Below, piece by piece: positions 1 to 13,709 of a stretch of 64,000 nt of DNA. The stretch's first letter is position 1; each line of letters starts with the position of its first letter. The position numbers and the translations under genes are program-made. Origin of the DNA: Melastoma dodecandrum (taxonomy: Eukaryota > Streptophyta > Magnoliopsida > Myrtales > Melastomataceae); NCBI GenBank assembly GCA_029817715.1, contig JARUPY010000397.1, positions 806,001 through 870,000 on the forward strand, written 5' to 3'. Under the pieces are notes generated by a model. The model saw only the letters and a program-made list of their open reading frames with translations. It was not told the origin of the DNA and did not search any database.

Positions 1-1157
1 GGGTTTGGACATTTTTGTTCCAATTGATTGGAAATCCACCCACCCACGCACTTTGGGGACATGCCGGAAACAAACACCAAAATTCTCCCCAGAAAATATT
101 TGCGTTTGTCTCCCATGCCCACATCTTTTATTGGTGGAATTCACATCCCTTTCTTTTGCTTTCTCAACCTTATTGGATTCGTCATTTTTATTCCTTTCCC
201 TTTTCCCTTTTTCCTTTCCTTTTACTGTCTACGGATTGTTTTCTTTTCCCCCCGGTGAAAACCAAGAGAATTCAAAAATCAATATTTTATGTTACCTTAC
301 AAAGTATTTTAGATCTACCGAATTTTGATTTCATAAAGAATTATCGATCAATCAAACAATGGCCTAAGTGGGTGGTTGTACCCTCGATTTATTTATTTAT
401 TTATTTGATTTTTGAGACCCAATATTGTAAATTTGCATCCAATTGGGGTCGATGGTATATTGATCACAAAAATAATTATGGGGCCCAACGCCACCAAGGA
501 GATCATGTTCCCATCAAATTACACTTGCCACAAATCTCCAACAATCATCCCACACGCACCCGCCCACCTGATGGAATGCCAAATTTGACTTTCTCCTCAA
601 GAGGGATTGTTTAATCAGCCTTCTGTGAGACGGGAACTGATGAGGACTTTAGTTGGATGTGAAATCATGGGGACACCACAGCCAACCGAGTACACACCAA
701 AAGTAAAAAAAAAAAAAAAGAGTTTTATCTTACGGAATCTCATTCCCTCCACATTAACTTCATATCACATACCAAAATGTAAACATGAAGTTCCGACGCT
801 TAAAGGCGGCCTCGGCTGGCTATCCAATCAAATACTCCAAAATGCAATCGTGACAAACTGAGTAAACAAAAAGCGCCATCACCTGAATGGCAGCTCCGCG
901 TGAGTTTTTAACCTTCGGCTCGCAAGCAGCTCAATGTTTAACACACTCACACCCTTACTGCCTGCCTACGAGTTAAACCAGTTGCAGAGACCGGCACCGT
1001 CACATCTTCACCATATACCATCTTAGAATAGACCCATCTAAATAAAAAAGAACAGTTTCAAAAGTTTTATGGTGATCTCTGAGAGGCTTTCGACCATTTA
1101 CCCCGGAAGGAACAAGAGAATGTCTTTGGGTTGTCGAACCTTGGAGAGGAAATTCGT
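1..1157. other. Gene-free flank with no recognisable coding content
   Basis: This AT-rich stretch lies downstream of the SAM-domain gene and includes its probable 3' untranslated region. A short TTTA microsatellite lies near 386-405 and an A-run near 706-719. The open frames here are short, mutually overlapping and of low-complexity composition, and I recognise none of them. Confidence 0.5.
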
Positions 1158-4100
1158 TCACTGCTGCCTTTTCGAGCGAGGCGCAATAGCCAAAAGGATC
1201 TTCTTTCTTGGGCCCTGTAACAGGAGGGTGCCAAAAATGGATGAGTTTAGGATGAATAAATTCCCCTAATAGAAAGACAGGCACATGTCAAGAAAAGATG
1301 GGATGACCTCAAATAAAAAGCAACTAAAAATTACGAACTCTACCCCAACAAAACAAATAAATTACAGCATTGTCTGGAAAAGTCAAATAATTAACAGCAT
1401 CTGCACTGCAATTCACACCTAATTGTCTTGCACAATTCAAGAACTCGAGGGCAAGGGATGATTGCCGCACCATTTACATTCCAGACCATTTGTTAAGCTT
1501 TAAGACAACGTTCGGGAAGATACATTGATCCCCCAATTAAGACATCACTTCGTGGAACAACAGATGCAGAGGGCAGACATAAACAAGGGCTATACATCAA
1601 AGAATTTGAAAAGGGAGAAATACGCGGGGTCTATGAGGTCTATGAGAAATATGTGGGGTCCACACGATCCTGATTTGTAAATATTTTACTGCATTAATCA
1701 CGTCGTGCTCATTTAGAAAGTGCATACAACATGATCAGTCCCAAAGCACATTCTTATAATGAACATGATGACCCAAGTAAACAAAGAAAGCATTACCATT
1801 GGGATCCCAATTTCCTTCAGGTCAGACTCTCCCATTTGCTTCAATGCGGTCATGTCAATCTGTCAATTACATAGAAAAGGTCTCATGTCTATCTTGGATG
1901 CTAAAGGAATCAAAGGATTAAGATAGTTTAGCATTAAAACTATCAGAAACACATCCTCAATGTATAGTAACCAAACATGGATCTAATTTGAGGCCTTTAA
2001 TCTATGTTCTGGAATGTGGAAATCCAACGGGAAGGGGAATTGGGATAAATTATTTCGGAAAAGAAAAAATAAACAAGAAAGTAAACCTTTCATGGAACAA
2101 CGATGCTCAAACACAACATAAAATTTCAACATCACAAGTTCCATGTGTTACTACTCCCATTCCTAGGAACAGTTTCCAGCCAGGGTGATTTCCAACTACA
2201 CTGAGGCCTTTATATTGTATTCAGAATAACTAGAGAATAATCAATAAATAGCTTCATACAATGGAAACTTCATCCAACTAAAAGGGAAAACGCACATACC
2301 AATATCATAAGAGCTTGTCAATACAAAACAATAATTCCAATTATCCACTCTCCATGTGTCTAAACATCCTATTATAAGACCGCCCTAAAATATGACAGAA
2401 CAACTACTACTGATCATGCCACGAAACACAGATGGTGGGAACCAAAATCAGAAAACTGGAAGATTAAAAGAAAATATCAGCAAGGCAATGTAAGTGGCGA
2501 TTCACTAAATAAAATATGCCAGAACCATCATTAGCTATGAAAAACCAGAGTAATTTCACCTAGGAGACAACTTACTTCCTCAGCCTTGAACAGAATAGCA
2601 TACTTCCCCAAGCCTAACGCTTGCAACAAACCATCAACGGTTTGGTGTTCATTAACCTACATCAGCCAAAACAAAACAGCAGTTTACCATATAGCCACCA
2701 ACAAATTAAACATCTGTGAGCTTGAATCTCATTACATTCTATTTCTAGTCATATAATTGCTACTACATACGTAAATAATAATTTTTTTTTTAAATTTACA
2801 TCAAAGACTATTCAGATCTACTGGTTCCCCATCTAGTATGCCAAACATCTCAAGTCATGTGGTAACCATCAAATGCGTCCATCGATTGCCTCAGCCCATA
2901 TTCATATAATCTAAATTCTACTCATCTTTATCTTTAAAAGGCTATTCTAACGCACTCCAAAGAGGATATCAACACTTGAAGAAAAATATATTTCTTACTC
3001 GCTCAGTCCCTAATTTCAATATACAGATGTATTTCTTTCCATAGTCCGATTCAGCATAGAATAACAATATAGAGTTGGACAATGAAAGGAAAAGCAAGTA
3101 CATTAAAATGTTGGAGCTAAACCATTAAAAGCAAGGGGGCAGCAGATCAAGATTATGAGGCTCTGAAAACATAAAGAATGAACCTCAAGGTTAGAAGCTT
3201 GATACCATGAACGAGCTTCGCTGTACAACAGCAGCAGGCAAAGGAGGACGCTGTCCTAAAACTGGTTGTGGTGGTCTGGCATTTAATGTAGGATGCGTAG
3301 GATTCCTCATGTAAGCTGCATTTGTACTAGCAGGCCCTGGAGGTTCAAGGACATCTTTTCTCATGTACGTTATAGACCCAGTATTATCAGATGGCCTCAT
3401 CATGGGTATTCTAAGCATATCTTCTCTACTTCTTGGTGGGGAGAGGCCCCTCGAGGAAGTGGCAAGCCTCTCAGGGGATCTTTTTCTTACATGATCCAAA
3501 TCCATACTTCTATAAGCATAAGAGCTGCGTCCCAAATTATCAGCACTGGGAAAATCGCTCATAACACTTGACGGAGGAATCCTAGACATACAGCTGCCAT
3601 CTTTCCTCTCGAGCATCTGTCGCGGAGCATTGAGCATCTTTGTCGATGAATGGACAGTTTTAGAAAGCTTCTCCCTAAGATCCATCCCACTCTGCCTTTC
3701 TTCATTCAATGCATGTCTAGAAACATTCTTCCGCATTAGTTTGAATCGAAGGTCATCTCTTCCAATGTGCATATCTGGAAAAATAACGAGATGCGATATG
3801 ATTTTACAACCAAAAGAACCTAGCATCCATGAATTTTACAGCAAAAATATGTTTATTACCAGCTACACCATTAGAGCCTCTGCTCGAGAAGGAAATGTCA
3901 TCTCGCTGTCTGCAAATATAACTATACACCGATCAGAACTCTTCAAAGAAAACAAGTTACATGGATGAATCTAGCCAAATAACACCAATAAAAAAAAAAA
4001 AACCTCCTTCTAGCATAATTTGGCAAATGCTTGATCATAAAGCCCGGAATAAACCAAAGACACATACAAGCACATCTACGCACCGCTTATGGCTCACTGG

Positions 4101-4602
4101 TCCATTTTGAGATAGGGAACTCTCAGCATCCTCCCCTAACCTATCTCTAACTGAATTCTTCCTCCCAATCGGCGATGTGCTCTCTTTGTATGGACCATCG
4201 GACACATCAGTCGCCCTCCTAACCACCTGTAAAATAAACCATCGGACATCAACTTTACGAACCCATAACCAATCCCCAGCTTCTTCCACCAAATATGTCA
4301 ATATCACGCCACTACTAAGCCCCATAATATCACAAGCTTGAACTAAATTCATCACCCTAACTTTTCACATTTCCGCTGAAACAGGGAAAAGGTTAGCAAA
4401 TCCATTCCATCATAACAATGGCATATCCACGACACGCAACAAAACAGATAGAAGCAACCAATACCATCAGCGAAAAACCTAGTCTAATCTGCCGAAACAG
4501 GAGGACTCCTCTTCCTCTCTGAAATGCGTAACAGCAACACGGAAATACCTGGCGACCGTGTCCGAGAGTGATGGTGACTCTACTCCTGGAAGACTCCGTC
4601 AT
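1158..4602 (-). CDS. Plant SAM (sterile alpha motif) domain protein, 338 aa, seven coding exons
   Basis: Exons, 5' to 3' on the minus strand, are 4602-4549, 4226-4084, 3909-3860, 3774-3206, 2656-2576, 1859-1797 and 1214-1158, totalling 1017 nt. The start context gives MTESSRSRVTITLG, the usual opening of this plant family. The middle (residues about 67-272) is charged, rich in R, S and P, and looks disordered. A C-terminal SAM domain at about residues 273-332 is split over the last three exons; visible landmarks are TVDGLLQALGLGKY, LFKAEEIDMTAL, LKEIGIPMGPRKKIL. SAM domains usually mediate protein-protein or RNA binding, and which applies here is unknown. Resembles small Arabidopsis SAM-only proteins, function unassigned. 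All introns have GT-AG ends and junctions keep the frame. Confidence 0.88.
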
Positions 4603-6949
4603 GTTAGCCCACCGCTAACGGAAGCTTTCAGCAGCGTGTCACAGGAGACGGTTTTATCCGACAACTCCGACCGCCTTTTGAACGCTTGTTGGCGGAACCC
4701 TAACCTGGCATTTGCCGATCGGGAATCGCGCTGCCAGCAAAGGCGGCCTCGAGATAGGCCCAACAGAGAGGGAAAGCAACAATCGGCAGTCGACGGATTA
4801 ACTCCAGCGGAGGAGGAGGAGGAACTCCGATTGCATCCCGATCAGGGTCCTATGCATTTTCCGACGAGCAAAGCCCTTCTAATTAAGTTTCTTCTACTTA
4901 TCCTTTCTTCGAGTTAATATGTTTTATAAAAACAGTGTTTAAAATTAAACATTTATGAACATTACCAACCGAATTTGTTGTTTAATTTTTTAAAATCTCT
5001 TGAACATAATTGTAGCAAAACAATATACAAATGCACAAGAGTATTAAATCTACCGTCAAATTTTCATTTTTTTAATTAAATTTCGAGTGAATACTTCGCT
5101 CTTTTACTAATCATATTTACATAATTACATACATATTCCTAACGCTAAATAATTTAAGCAACAGTACAGTATAGTGTATGATATGATACACACAAACTAA
5201 TATCAAGAAATCAAAATTATAAAATTAAAGAAGTCCAAATCCGCTACACTTTGATGTTACTATCAAGTTCATCATGATACACCATGTAGTGGCGCTATAC
5301 GACCACTACCGTACCGTTGTCCTCGATCTGGTCTTCCTAAGCAGCCAAAAACTTCACCGGCTTTGTCGAGCCCTTCGAGGCACAAATATGCCCTTTTTGG
5401 TCTCCCTCCTCCACAACATTATTGTCTAATTAGCCGACCCGCTCATCACCGATGAAATGCTAAGTCCAAGTGAAGCAACCCATCAACCCAGGGCAAGAAG
5501 TATAACTCTTTATTGTCAGAAGGAGGTCATACCGACGAGGAAATAAAGCTTCAGACATAAAGTGCAAATTAAGATAAGGATGAGTCCAAACAAACTTGGG
5601 TAACAAACTATACGATATCCACAATTGTTAGCTAGACATCGCAACGTAAATTAAAAAAAAAATGGTAAATAAAAAAATAAGGTGGGCAGATCATCTTCTT
5701 TCTCTAACAATTCACCATCGTCTTCCTCGTATTCCATCTTCCTTCTTTCTTTCTTCTTCTTGCTCTCCCATTGATAGCCACTGTTCATATCTTCTTCAAA
5801 CTCTTTAAAGCTCTTCCATGGTATAAAGATCAAGACAAGACAAAGATCAAGACGTAGACTTTCTTCCAACTCCTTAAAACCCTCTTATTTCTACCTAGGC
5901 TATGATATTTCTTGTAAAACGTCCACTACTAATCGTCTGTCGATTACCGGTTCTATTCAACTGTCGTCGGTATTTCCTGGTAGATCGCTGGCACGAGAGA
6001 ATTGGACAGTCGGCTATCACAAGTGGAAGATCATGATGAGCATTGGTCATAAACCAAAACCATATTAAACCGATTTATGTGTAATTCAATCTCTTCATCT
6101 CACCGACATCTCGAATAATTCAGTGCATTATGCATTATCACTAAATTAATCGTTTTACTTGATTTCTGATATATAATATATCTTAACTTGAATGATGAAC
6201 ATTGCCCCACGGTCGTGTGTTTAAAATCACTAATATCTCAATCAAGTGGTTAGGATGTCAACTCTCTAATCCAATATAACAGTGAATCTTATATTACCTC
6301 AGCACTATTCTCTCCACGCTTTACTTTATACCCAATAACTGTATTATCCACAATCCGATCAAAGACGGTTTTTAACGTAATCAAAGTACATAACTCCACG
6401 CATGGAATAGATAAAGGTCTCAAGAGATCAGTTCTACTCGTTCAATAAGAGAAGCGACCAATGACGCGTAACATGTGATATTCTCTATAAACGAGTCGTG
6501 TCCAGTGTACCCCTAAATCTGGACATCCCCAAGTATAACTCAGACATTCATCCCTCTGTCTAGCTCGACTTAAGTTATACTCGGTGTTGATTTAGATATT
6601 CATGTCCCTTCTAAATATTTATCCGATCAAGTACAACTTTAAATTATTACAAAAGTATCTTGACACATACTTACACACTCTAACCGTATCTCCTTTTATC
6701 TCACATTTGGTTAAAAAAAATTACTTATTCTTATCAATAACTCGTAACAAATATTACTTTGTATCAAGAATAATTTTGGCAATCAGGAATTGCCCAGGCA
6801 ACATTGAATGGATTTCATGCACATGGTACGATGTTGTCTGTACTAAAATCAAGAACTACTCCCCACCACCAATTTCCCCTTCCTGGCCACACGAAGAATG
6901 AAAACGGATGTACAGAGTTGATGTTACGGAGTCGGAGCCATCCCCTTCC
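4603..6949. other. Intergenic region between the SAM-domain and AMT1 genes
   Basis: This is the upstream region of the SAM gene followed by AT-rich DNA. A GC-richer patch near 4560-4870 probably holds its 5' untranslated region and promoter. The 5651-5869 minus-strand open frame is lysine- and glutamate-rich low complexity and was not accepted as a gene. No transposon ends or coding homology were recognised between about 4920 and 6800. Confidence 0.4.
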
Positions 6950-8401
6950 TCAGAGCTCCATCTCGCCTCCCTTGTTGTGGACCCTGTCCTCGTAAACGTA
7001 GGCGACTCCGCCGTGGCTGGTCATGTCCATGCCTTCCATCTCCTCCTCGTGCGAGATCCTCAGGAGGTTTAGCTTGTGAAGGACGAAGAACATGGTCCCC
7101 ATGGTTACGCTCACCCAGGCTGTGACCACCAAGATCTGCAAGACCTGTGCACCTAGGAGGCCGAACCCTCCTCCCAGGAGCACCCCAAAGGGCCTGTTCT
7201 CATCGCCCCCGTATACTTGGTTAACGTACTCCTTTTTTGCGAACAAGCCCGTGAATATAAGACCCCATGCACCGCACCCTCCATGCAGCTGGGCTGCCTC
7301 AAGCGGGTCGTCGTATTGAACCTTCTCGGCCAGCATGTTGAGGCCGATCAGGACCCAGGCGGCAAAGAACCCGCAGATAACTGCAGCCCAGGGGTCGACG
7401 ACGGAGCACCCGGCGGTGATGGCTGCGAACCCACCCAGTAGGCCGTTGCACACGTCTGTGACGTTCCAGTGGCCCACCAACAGCCTTTTCCCGAACAAGG
7501 TGGTGAGTGCAGCAGTGCTTCCTGCAAGGGTGGTCGTCACGGCTGTCCTTGCAATGGCGCTCCATTGCCCGTAAAAGGATCCGCTCTCTCCGTATGTCTT
7601 CAGAATGTTGACGAAGGAGCCAGGGTTGAACCCGTACCAGCCAAACCACAAGAGTAGGGTCCCGAGGACAACGAGTGTTCCGCTGTGTCCGCGCAATGCT
7701 ACAGCCCTGCCAGAGTGGTCAAACCTGCCAATGCGAGGGCCCTCGATCAATGCACCCCAGAGTCCCGCGATGCCACCAACCATGTGAACTACTCCTGACC
7801 CAGCAAAGTCAATGACACCAGAACCGAACAAGAGGCCATCGGCCCTGCCCGGGCTGGCCCAGCCGTCAACGGACCAGAACCAGTGGGACGCAATTGGGTA
7901 AACCAGCCCCGTCAACAAGGACGAGTAGATTAGGTAAGCAGAGAATTGCGTTCTCTCAGCGATGGACCCGCTGGTAATCCCCGCAGCCGCAATCGCGAAC
8001 GCCCACTGGAATAGGAAGAACCCATAGTCGAAGCTCGCAGAGGGGAACTGTGACAAGCCGAAGAAGTGCTTGCCGATGAACCCGTTGGACGGGGACCCAA
8101 AAGCCAGGGCGAACCCGAACAAGTAATAGAAGCATCCCCCTGTGGCCGCGTCCAGAACGTTGGTGAGCATAATATTCATGGTGTTCTTCGCCCGCACTGA
8201 CCCGGCGCAAAGCATAGCGAACCCGATCTGCATGGAGAACACGAGGTAAGTGGAGAACAGGAGGTAGGTGTTGTCGACGGCGTAGCCCGTGTCGATGAAC
8301 TTGCTGGATACGGCATCGAACCGGCCGCAAATGTATTGGGCGGCGGCGGAGGAGGCATTGGTGCCGAAGAGACCTTGGAGATCGGCGGGGGAACAATCCA
8401 T
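6950..8401 (-). CDS. AMT1: AMT1-type high-affinity ammonium transporter, 483 aa, intronless
   Basis: This is a plasma-membrane ammonium uptake channel of the AMT/MEP/Rh family. It is a single uninterrupted frame of the usual AMT1 length, with about eleven hydrophobic segments. The ammonium transporter signature [13 protein letters not shown] lies at residues 198-210 and contains the first pore histidine (His206). The second pore-histidine region reads HGGCGAWG. The cytosolic tail carries GMDMTSHGG with Thr461, matching the regulatory threonine (Thr460) of Arabidopsis AMT1;1, whose phosphorylation closes the trimer in trans. The N-terminal cysteines typical of AMT1 proteins are present (Cys3, Cys25). 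The coding region is much more GC-rich than its flanks. The start is the first Met and no upstream in-frame alternative looks better. I did not assign the paralogue number. Confidence 0.97.
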   Translation of the reverse strand: MDCSPADLQGLFGTNASSAAAQYICGRFDAVSSKFIDTGYAVDNTYLLFSTYLVFSMQIGFAMLCAGSVRAKNTMNIMLTNVLDAATGGCFYYLFGFALAFGSPSNGFIGKHFFGLSQFPSASFDYGFFLFQWAFAIAAAGITSGSIAERTQFSAYLIYSSLLTGLVYPIASHWFWSVDGWASPGRADGLLFGSGVIDFAGSGVVHMVGGIAGLWGALIEGPRIGRFDHSGRAVALRGHSGTLVVLGTLLLWFGWYGFNPGSFVNILKTYGESGSFYGQWSAIARTAVTTTLAGSTAALTTLFGKRLLVGHWNVTDVCNGLLGGFAAITAGCSVVDPWAAVICGFFAAWVLIGLNMLAEKVQYDDPLEAAQLHGGCGAWGLIFTGLFAKKEYVNQVYGGDENRPFGVLLGGGFGLLGAQVLQILVVTAWVSVTMGTMFFVLHKLNLLRISHEEEMEGMDMTSHGGVAYVYEDRVHNKGGEMEL

Positions 8402-11100
8402 GATTGCTCAAACGATCGAAGGAAGGAAGGAGATCGTTTGGGCAACTGAAAGGGATGTTGGATTGATATGGAGGAAGGGGGTCGAGGGGTTGGGGGTATA
8501 AATAAGGGGAGGAGGGGAATCTAATGATCCTGACGACCAACCAACCAATCATTCCAAAATGGAATAAAAAATCCCGTCTAAATTTGGGGAAGAACACCCA
8601 AAATGAATATTTTTAGTTAATTCCATTTATTCCGGATTCAAGACAAATACAGACAGATTCTTTTGCGTCTTCTCCCGCTGTTTTTTTTTTTTTTACATTT
8701 TTCAATTCTCCAACCATTTATATAATAATAGTAGTTTAGTTTTTCTAAAAGATTTTATTAACGATTGTAGCGGATAAAATTCAGTTAATATGCTAATGAT
8801 TTAATTCGCAAGCTGTATTTTTTTCCTTATTTTAGAATATCTTTAAATTATACAATTATATTTAACGATATTAATAATTAAATTTTTATTATTTATGCCG
8901 GTGGCTTTAAAAGTACCCGTAACAAAACCTTTTATAAAATTTTCCCTGTCAGTGTATTTATTATTCCCCGTTGTCGGAATCCGGAATCCACCGTATTTTA
9001 AAAAATTTGGATTTGGTAGCCAAAAAAAAGAGAGAGTTGATTTTATTAATGACGGCAATTTTATCTGATTACACACTGTATCCTACTATTACGGCTGGAA
9101 ATGGAAATTCATCCGAATTTGAACTGAACTATTATACTCTTCAACACAGGCCCATCGAATCTGTTGCTCTTTCGGAGTACACGAGGCTGGGGTTGCTAAC
9201 TGTTTATTGGGCCCTTTTATTGGGCTTAACGGGCCCTGGTCCATAATGCATCCCCGTGGCATCGTTTTCCTATTTGAACCGTAGAATCAGTCCCCCGTCA
9301 ACTCTCCCTTTTGTTTTCCTCTGACACGTAAGTCGGAAGTTGTTGGACAACCTTCATGACGACCGCGCGTGAAATCTAGTTTAATATTAACATCGGTATA
9401 GTTCAATGTGATCATGTTATTTTAATCGGATATATGGTAATATGGAGGAGTATTATTAGATCAGGTAATTTGAGTGGAGAGGATGATTAATTAGTTCCTC
9501 GGTAAGAACATGTTCATTTGCCAAAGTGGGTGATATTATGTATACATTTGAGCAATGTACACTTCCTCTTTGGCGGTACTATGAATGCCAAAATGCCGAC
9601 CCCGCTAGATCTAATTCGCATGCGATGGACTTTACCGTGTCGTACATTTTGTGTTTATTTTTCTATATTAGATGGAATTTGGCATTCGCTAGCCGTACGA
9701 AAGTGTTCAACCTTGCTTGCTTTTCGAAATAAGGTTCGTGTCGGTTGAAGGTAACTTCCGGGGTGACAGAGAACGCCATATAAAGCCTATTGCCATGTAA
9801 TAGAGTAGATTAAGAAACTCCATAACCTAAGGCTAAGGGTCGTAATTGGTAGAAAGCTCTATTCATTATTGCACATTGACTTTGGTGTTTGGTTTGGCTT
9901 GGTTGCTTTCTCCCTAGCCTCAGCTTCATCATCCTTTGTCACATTTTTTAAACAATTTCCTGGAAAAGCCATTCCAAAATTAGGGCAAGGGATCTCCGAC
10001 AAAAAGGAGAGTTTGTGTGCCCTCTCACGACAAGTCTGAGATCGCAGTTTCATGTTGGCCTCCCCCCACAAGGATCTTTTGCAGTTGTTTTTATCCTAAC
10101 CACTACATTGGAAACATCCCCAAATCAGATTTAGAAATGGAGGGAAGAAAAGAAAAGTGGTGATTTCATTTCATGGAGGACCATGTCAAATGATTAAGGC
10201 CTGCACCCAGCACTCCCTCACTCGACCATCCTTTTAGCACCCTTTCTAGAACCTTTTCTGGGTTATTCGACGAATTCTTAACTCTTATGGGTGGATTCTT
10301 TTGGTAATAACAAACAAACAAGCATCTACACTTTTGTTTTTGGGGTGTACTCAAGAGTGACTCGTTTAATCCGTCTGCATCATTTAAATGCTGCTACTTG
10401 TAGCATTTAAAATGATACACTCATTTTAGGGAAAGTTCATCGTATTTTGCAAATGAAAAGGGCGTGTTCGTGTTGGTGGTGGTTCGGTCCGTGTTTTTTT
10501 ATCTCCCTAATGCGGAAAAATTAATCGTTATATATGTAGAGAGTTGATGGAGTCTCCCTTCGGACTCCATCTTTTATTGGCTTTAATCTCTCACGACATC
10601 ATCAAACCACGATACCATAGTAATAATCAAATCGACGAAAAACTCTTGTTGTTGGAACTATTCAATCCAATACACGGTCGAACACCAAAAAGTGTTAAGC
10701 AAATACATAATCACAATTAATAGCCCCCAAAAAATAATATATTTTGGGCTGTCCCCGACTCGGTCTTTTAGTTAATTAAACTAATCATTTCCGGAAAACT
10801 CTTTGCCAATCACCAACCATCCATGGAATCATTCCCCCTGCCCGCGTTTTTATTACCAAATACTCCTTGCTTATTCAAGCGATGACGACGCGGTAACCGA
10901 GGTTAGGACTGTAATTTTAAAAGGAATTTCTATTACAGCGCTTCCTTTCAACTGCCGCTTTGGAAGATGTCATCTCAGAACAAGCACGGAGTATCATCAC
11001 GCGCGCGCTGGACGAAACAGAACGCTCGATTCCACCGTCGTCGGGAACTCTGGCAGTTTTATGATATCTGAGGATCCGACAGGAAGATACTTGAGTTTCC
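8402..11100. other. Divergent intergenic region between AMT1 and the formin gene
   Basis: Both neighbouring genes are transcribed away from this 2.7 kb stretch, so it holds both promoters. It is AT-rich near AMT1. A perfect 9-bp hairpin stem (GATGGAGTC at 10546-10554, GACTCCATC at 10563-10571, 8-base loop) and a longer imperfect A/T palindrome near 10381-10415 are present. The short open frames at 8971-9246 and 9518-9748 have no recognisable domain. Confidence 0.4.
8490..8511 (-). promoter_or_regulatory. Possible TATA element of AMT1
   Basis: Read on the minus strand, this stretch contains TTATTTATAC about 100 bases before the AMT1 start codon, in otherwise GC-rich leader sequence. Position and composition fit a TATA-type core promoter. 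This is inferred from sequence only. Confidence 0.35.
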
Positions 11101-13709
11101 ATGGCGGCTATGATCCGTCCCGTTTCGATCATCCCGTTGGTTGTTTGTTTTTCTTGCATCTTCCTAGGTAGTTGCCAGCAAGGTTCCCCCCGGAACATCG
11201 AGACGTTCTACCCCTCCACGCCCCTGCCGGACATCCTCCCGTCCCCTTCCCCTCCCCCGGCTTCGGTACTACCCCCACCACCCCCTCCCTCGTTGCCGCT
11301 GCCACCTCCTCCGCCGACGAGTACAGGCTCCCCCTCGTCCGATAATAATAGAGTAGTCAAGGCCGTTATTGGGACATTCGCTGGATCGATCGCGATTTCC
11401 GCGGTGCTATTTGTGCTCGTGCGGAGGCACTCCAGGAAGAAGCTCGAGGATAAGTCTGTGGGACGACTCATGGTGTTGGCGAGAGATGATTTTACTCGGT
11501 TCGACAAGCACATAAGGGGGTTGATTGTGGATGAGAACGGCTTAGACGTCGTGTACTGGAAGAATCTCCAGAGTGGAAGGGCTAGGAACAGTTTCCGAGG
11601 GGAGGTGATGCAAGGCCACGATGAGAGGGGACGGAATGTTGTTGCCGTGAACGGAATCGGGCGTGGGAATTCCAGCCCAATTCAGGAAGTCCCCTTACTA
11701 AGGGTGAAACCTACAAGCAACTTCAACAGGGGCGTTGAGATGTCATTGTCGTCGGGCCACCAACCATTTACCAGTCCTCGGCGGCGTCTGACACCCAGGA
11801 CAACAGGAACAAGCTCGCTGGAGCCAGAGCTGCGGACAGCATTGGCAATTTCAGAGATTCAAACGCAGTCTCAGCTTCCTCCTCCGCCTCCCCCAGTGCC
11901 GAACACCGCTAATGCAATACCTTCACAACCTTCGACAGTCAGGACGACTGGAACTAGCTTGCTGGAGCAAGGGGTGCAAGTGGCATCAGCAACCCCAGGT
12001 CTGAAGAGCGAAAAGCCATCTCTGCCTCCGCCTCCGCCTCCACCTCCACCAGTGCCAAAGGCTGGTAATTCAAGACCTCCACCACCTCGGTCGTCAGGCA
12101 ATGATGGGGGCTTAGTTCCAGGGGCACCAAATGTGCCGCCACCCCCACCAAGCGTAATTCCAAGCAAACGATCAGGGAAGAATGGGATAGAGACAGGGCA
12201 AGTAAAGATGAAGCCATTGCATTGGGATAAGGTCAACGCCAACGCGGATGAATCCATGGTTTGGAACAAGATTGGCCAAGGCTCGTTCAAGTAAGAGTTT
12301 CAAAGAACTTTTTTTGTCTATTCTGGTTAACATCGAAGACCTTTTAGCAGTTTGCTGATCCAATCGCTCACAAATCCTTCAGGGTCGACGACAATCTCAT
12401 GGAAGCTCTTTTCGGCACTGTTGCAACGAATCACAAGTCACCTAAAGGAAAGGGAGACCAAAGAACTACCAACAATCTTGGTATGCGTCCATCCGGACAA
12501 ATTTTCCTTCTCGACCCGAGGAAGTCCCAGAATATCGCCATCATCCTGAAATCCCTGTCCGTTACGCGGAAGGAGATAATTGATGCGCTTTCTCAAGGTC
12601 GTGGCCTTGATCTGGAGACGATACAGAAGCTCAACAGGATTGCCCCAACGAAAGAGGATGAGCTGAAGATTCTGGAGTTCAATGGAGAGTCAACGAGGCT
12701 TGCTGATGCTGAGTCGTTCCTTTACCACATCCTGAAGGCCATGCCTTCTGCCTTCGCTCGGTTTAATGCAATGCTGTTCCGATCGAACTATCAGTCCGAC
12801 GTCTCGCATTTGAAGGAGCTACTGCAGACACTCGAAGTGGCCTGCAAGGAGCTTCGGATGAGAGGCGTCTTCATAAAGCTTTTGGAAGCAATCCTCAAGG
12901 CGGGAAACCGCATGAACCAGGGGACTTCGAGAGGCAATGCTCAGGCATTCAACTTGACAACGCTGAGGAAACTATCCGACGTCAAGAGCACGGACGGAAA
13001 AACCACGTTGCTCCACTTTGTCGTGGAGGAGGTGATTCGAGCAGAGGGAAAACGATGCATCGTCAACTGCGACCGCAGTCTGAGCCGCTCAAGCAGTGGG
13101 AACAGCATCACAAGTGCTAGCTCGGAGTTGTTGAAATCCAAGGAGGAACGAGAGAAGGAATACATGATGTTGGGCTTGCCGCTTGTAGGGGGTCTGAGTT
13201 CAGAATTCTCAAATGTGAGGAAGGCTGCCGCGATCGACTACGAGTCCTTCTCCACATCATGTGAGGCCCTAAGCATTCGAGCATCAGAAATTCGGCAGCT
13301 CGTTTCAGGAGGATTTGGCGAGGGAGGGCTCTTCATCAAGGAAATGGAAGGGTTCCTGAGATCTGCAGAGGAGGAGCTGAGGGCGTTGAGGAGGCAGCAG
13401 TCGGCTGTCATGGAAGTCGTGAAGAAGACGACTGAGTACTTCCAGGCCAGCTCAGCGGGGCAAAAGGCAGGCAACCCGTTACAAATATTCGTCATAGTGA
13501 AGGACTTCCTGGTCATGGTCGACCAGGCATGCGTCGAAATCACCCGCAAGCAGCAGCAGAAGGCAAAGACGAGGACCGCAAGCGGAACAGAGTCAGCCTC
13601 TCCGGGGTCGCCCCAGATGAGGCCGGGACTGAAATTCCCAGTCCTGTCCCCAGATTTCTTCGCACAGGAGTCGAGAAGCGAATCGAGCGACTCAGACTCG
13701 GACCTATAG
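11101..13709 (+). CDS. Group I plant formin (membrane-anchored FH1-FH2 actin nucleator), 838 aa
   Basis: Exons are 11101-12290 and 12383-13709 with a 92-bp GT-AG intron; the sum is 2517 nt. Residues 1-25 are a signal peptide. A short proline-rich extracellular stretch (about 45-75) may contact the cell wall. One transmembrane helix lies at about 85-107 and is followed by a basic stop-transfer cluster. Two polyproline FH1 blocks ([21 protein letters not shown]) would bind profilin. The FH2 domain starts at about residue 370 (MKPLHWDKV) and includes the conserved LLEAILKAGNRMNQGT and KLSDVKSTDGKTTLLHFVV stretches. The tail ends in an acidic serine run. Group I formins nucleate actin at the plasma membrane. 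The architecture resembles the Arabidopsis FH4/FH8 type, but the exact paralogue is not assigned. Confidence 0.95.

Noticed and set aside
5..614. Overlapping open frames at the window start
   Set aside because: They overlap in several frames, are rich in Phe and Ser from a T-rich tract, and have no domain or splice partner.
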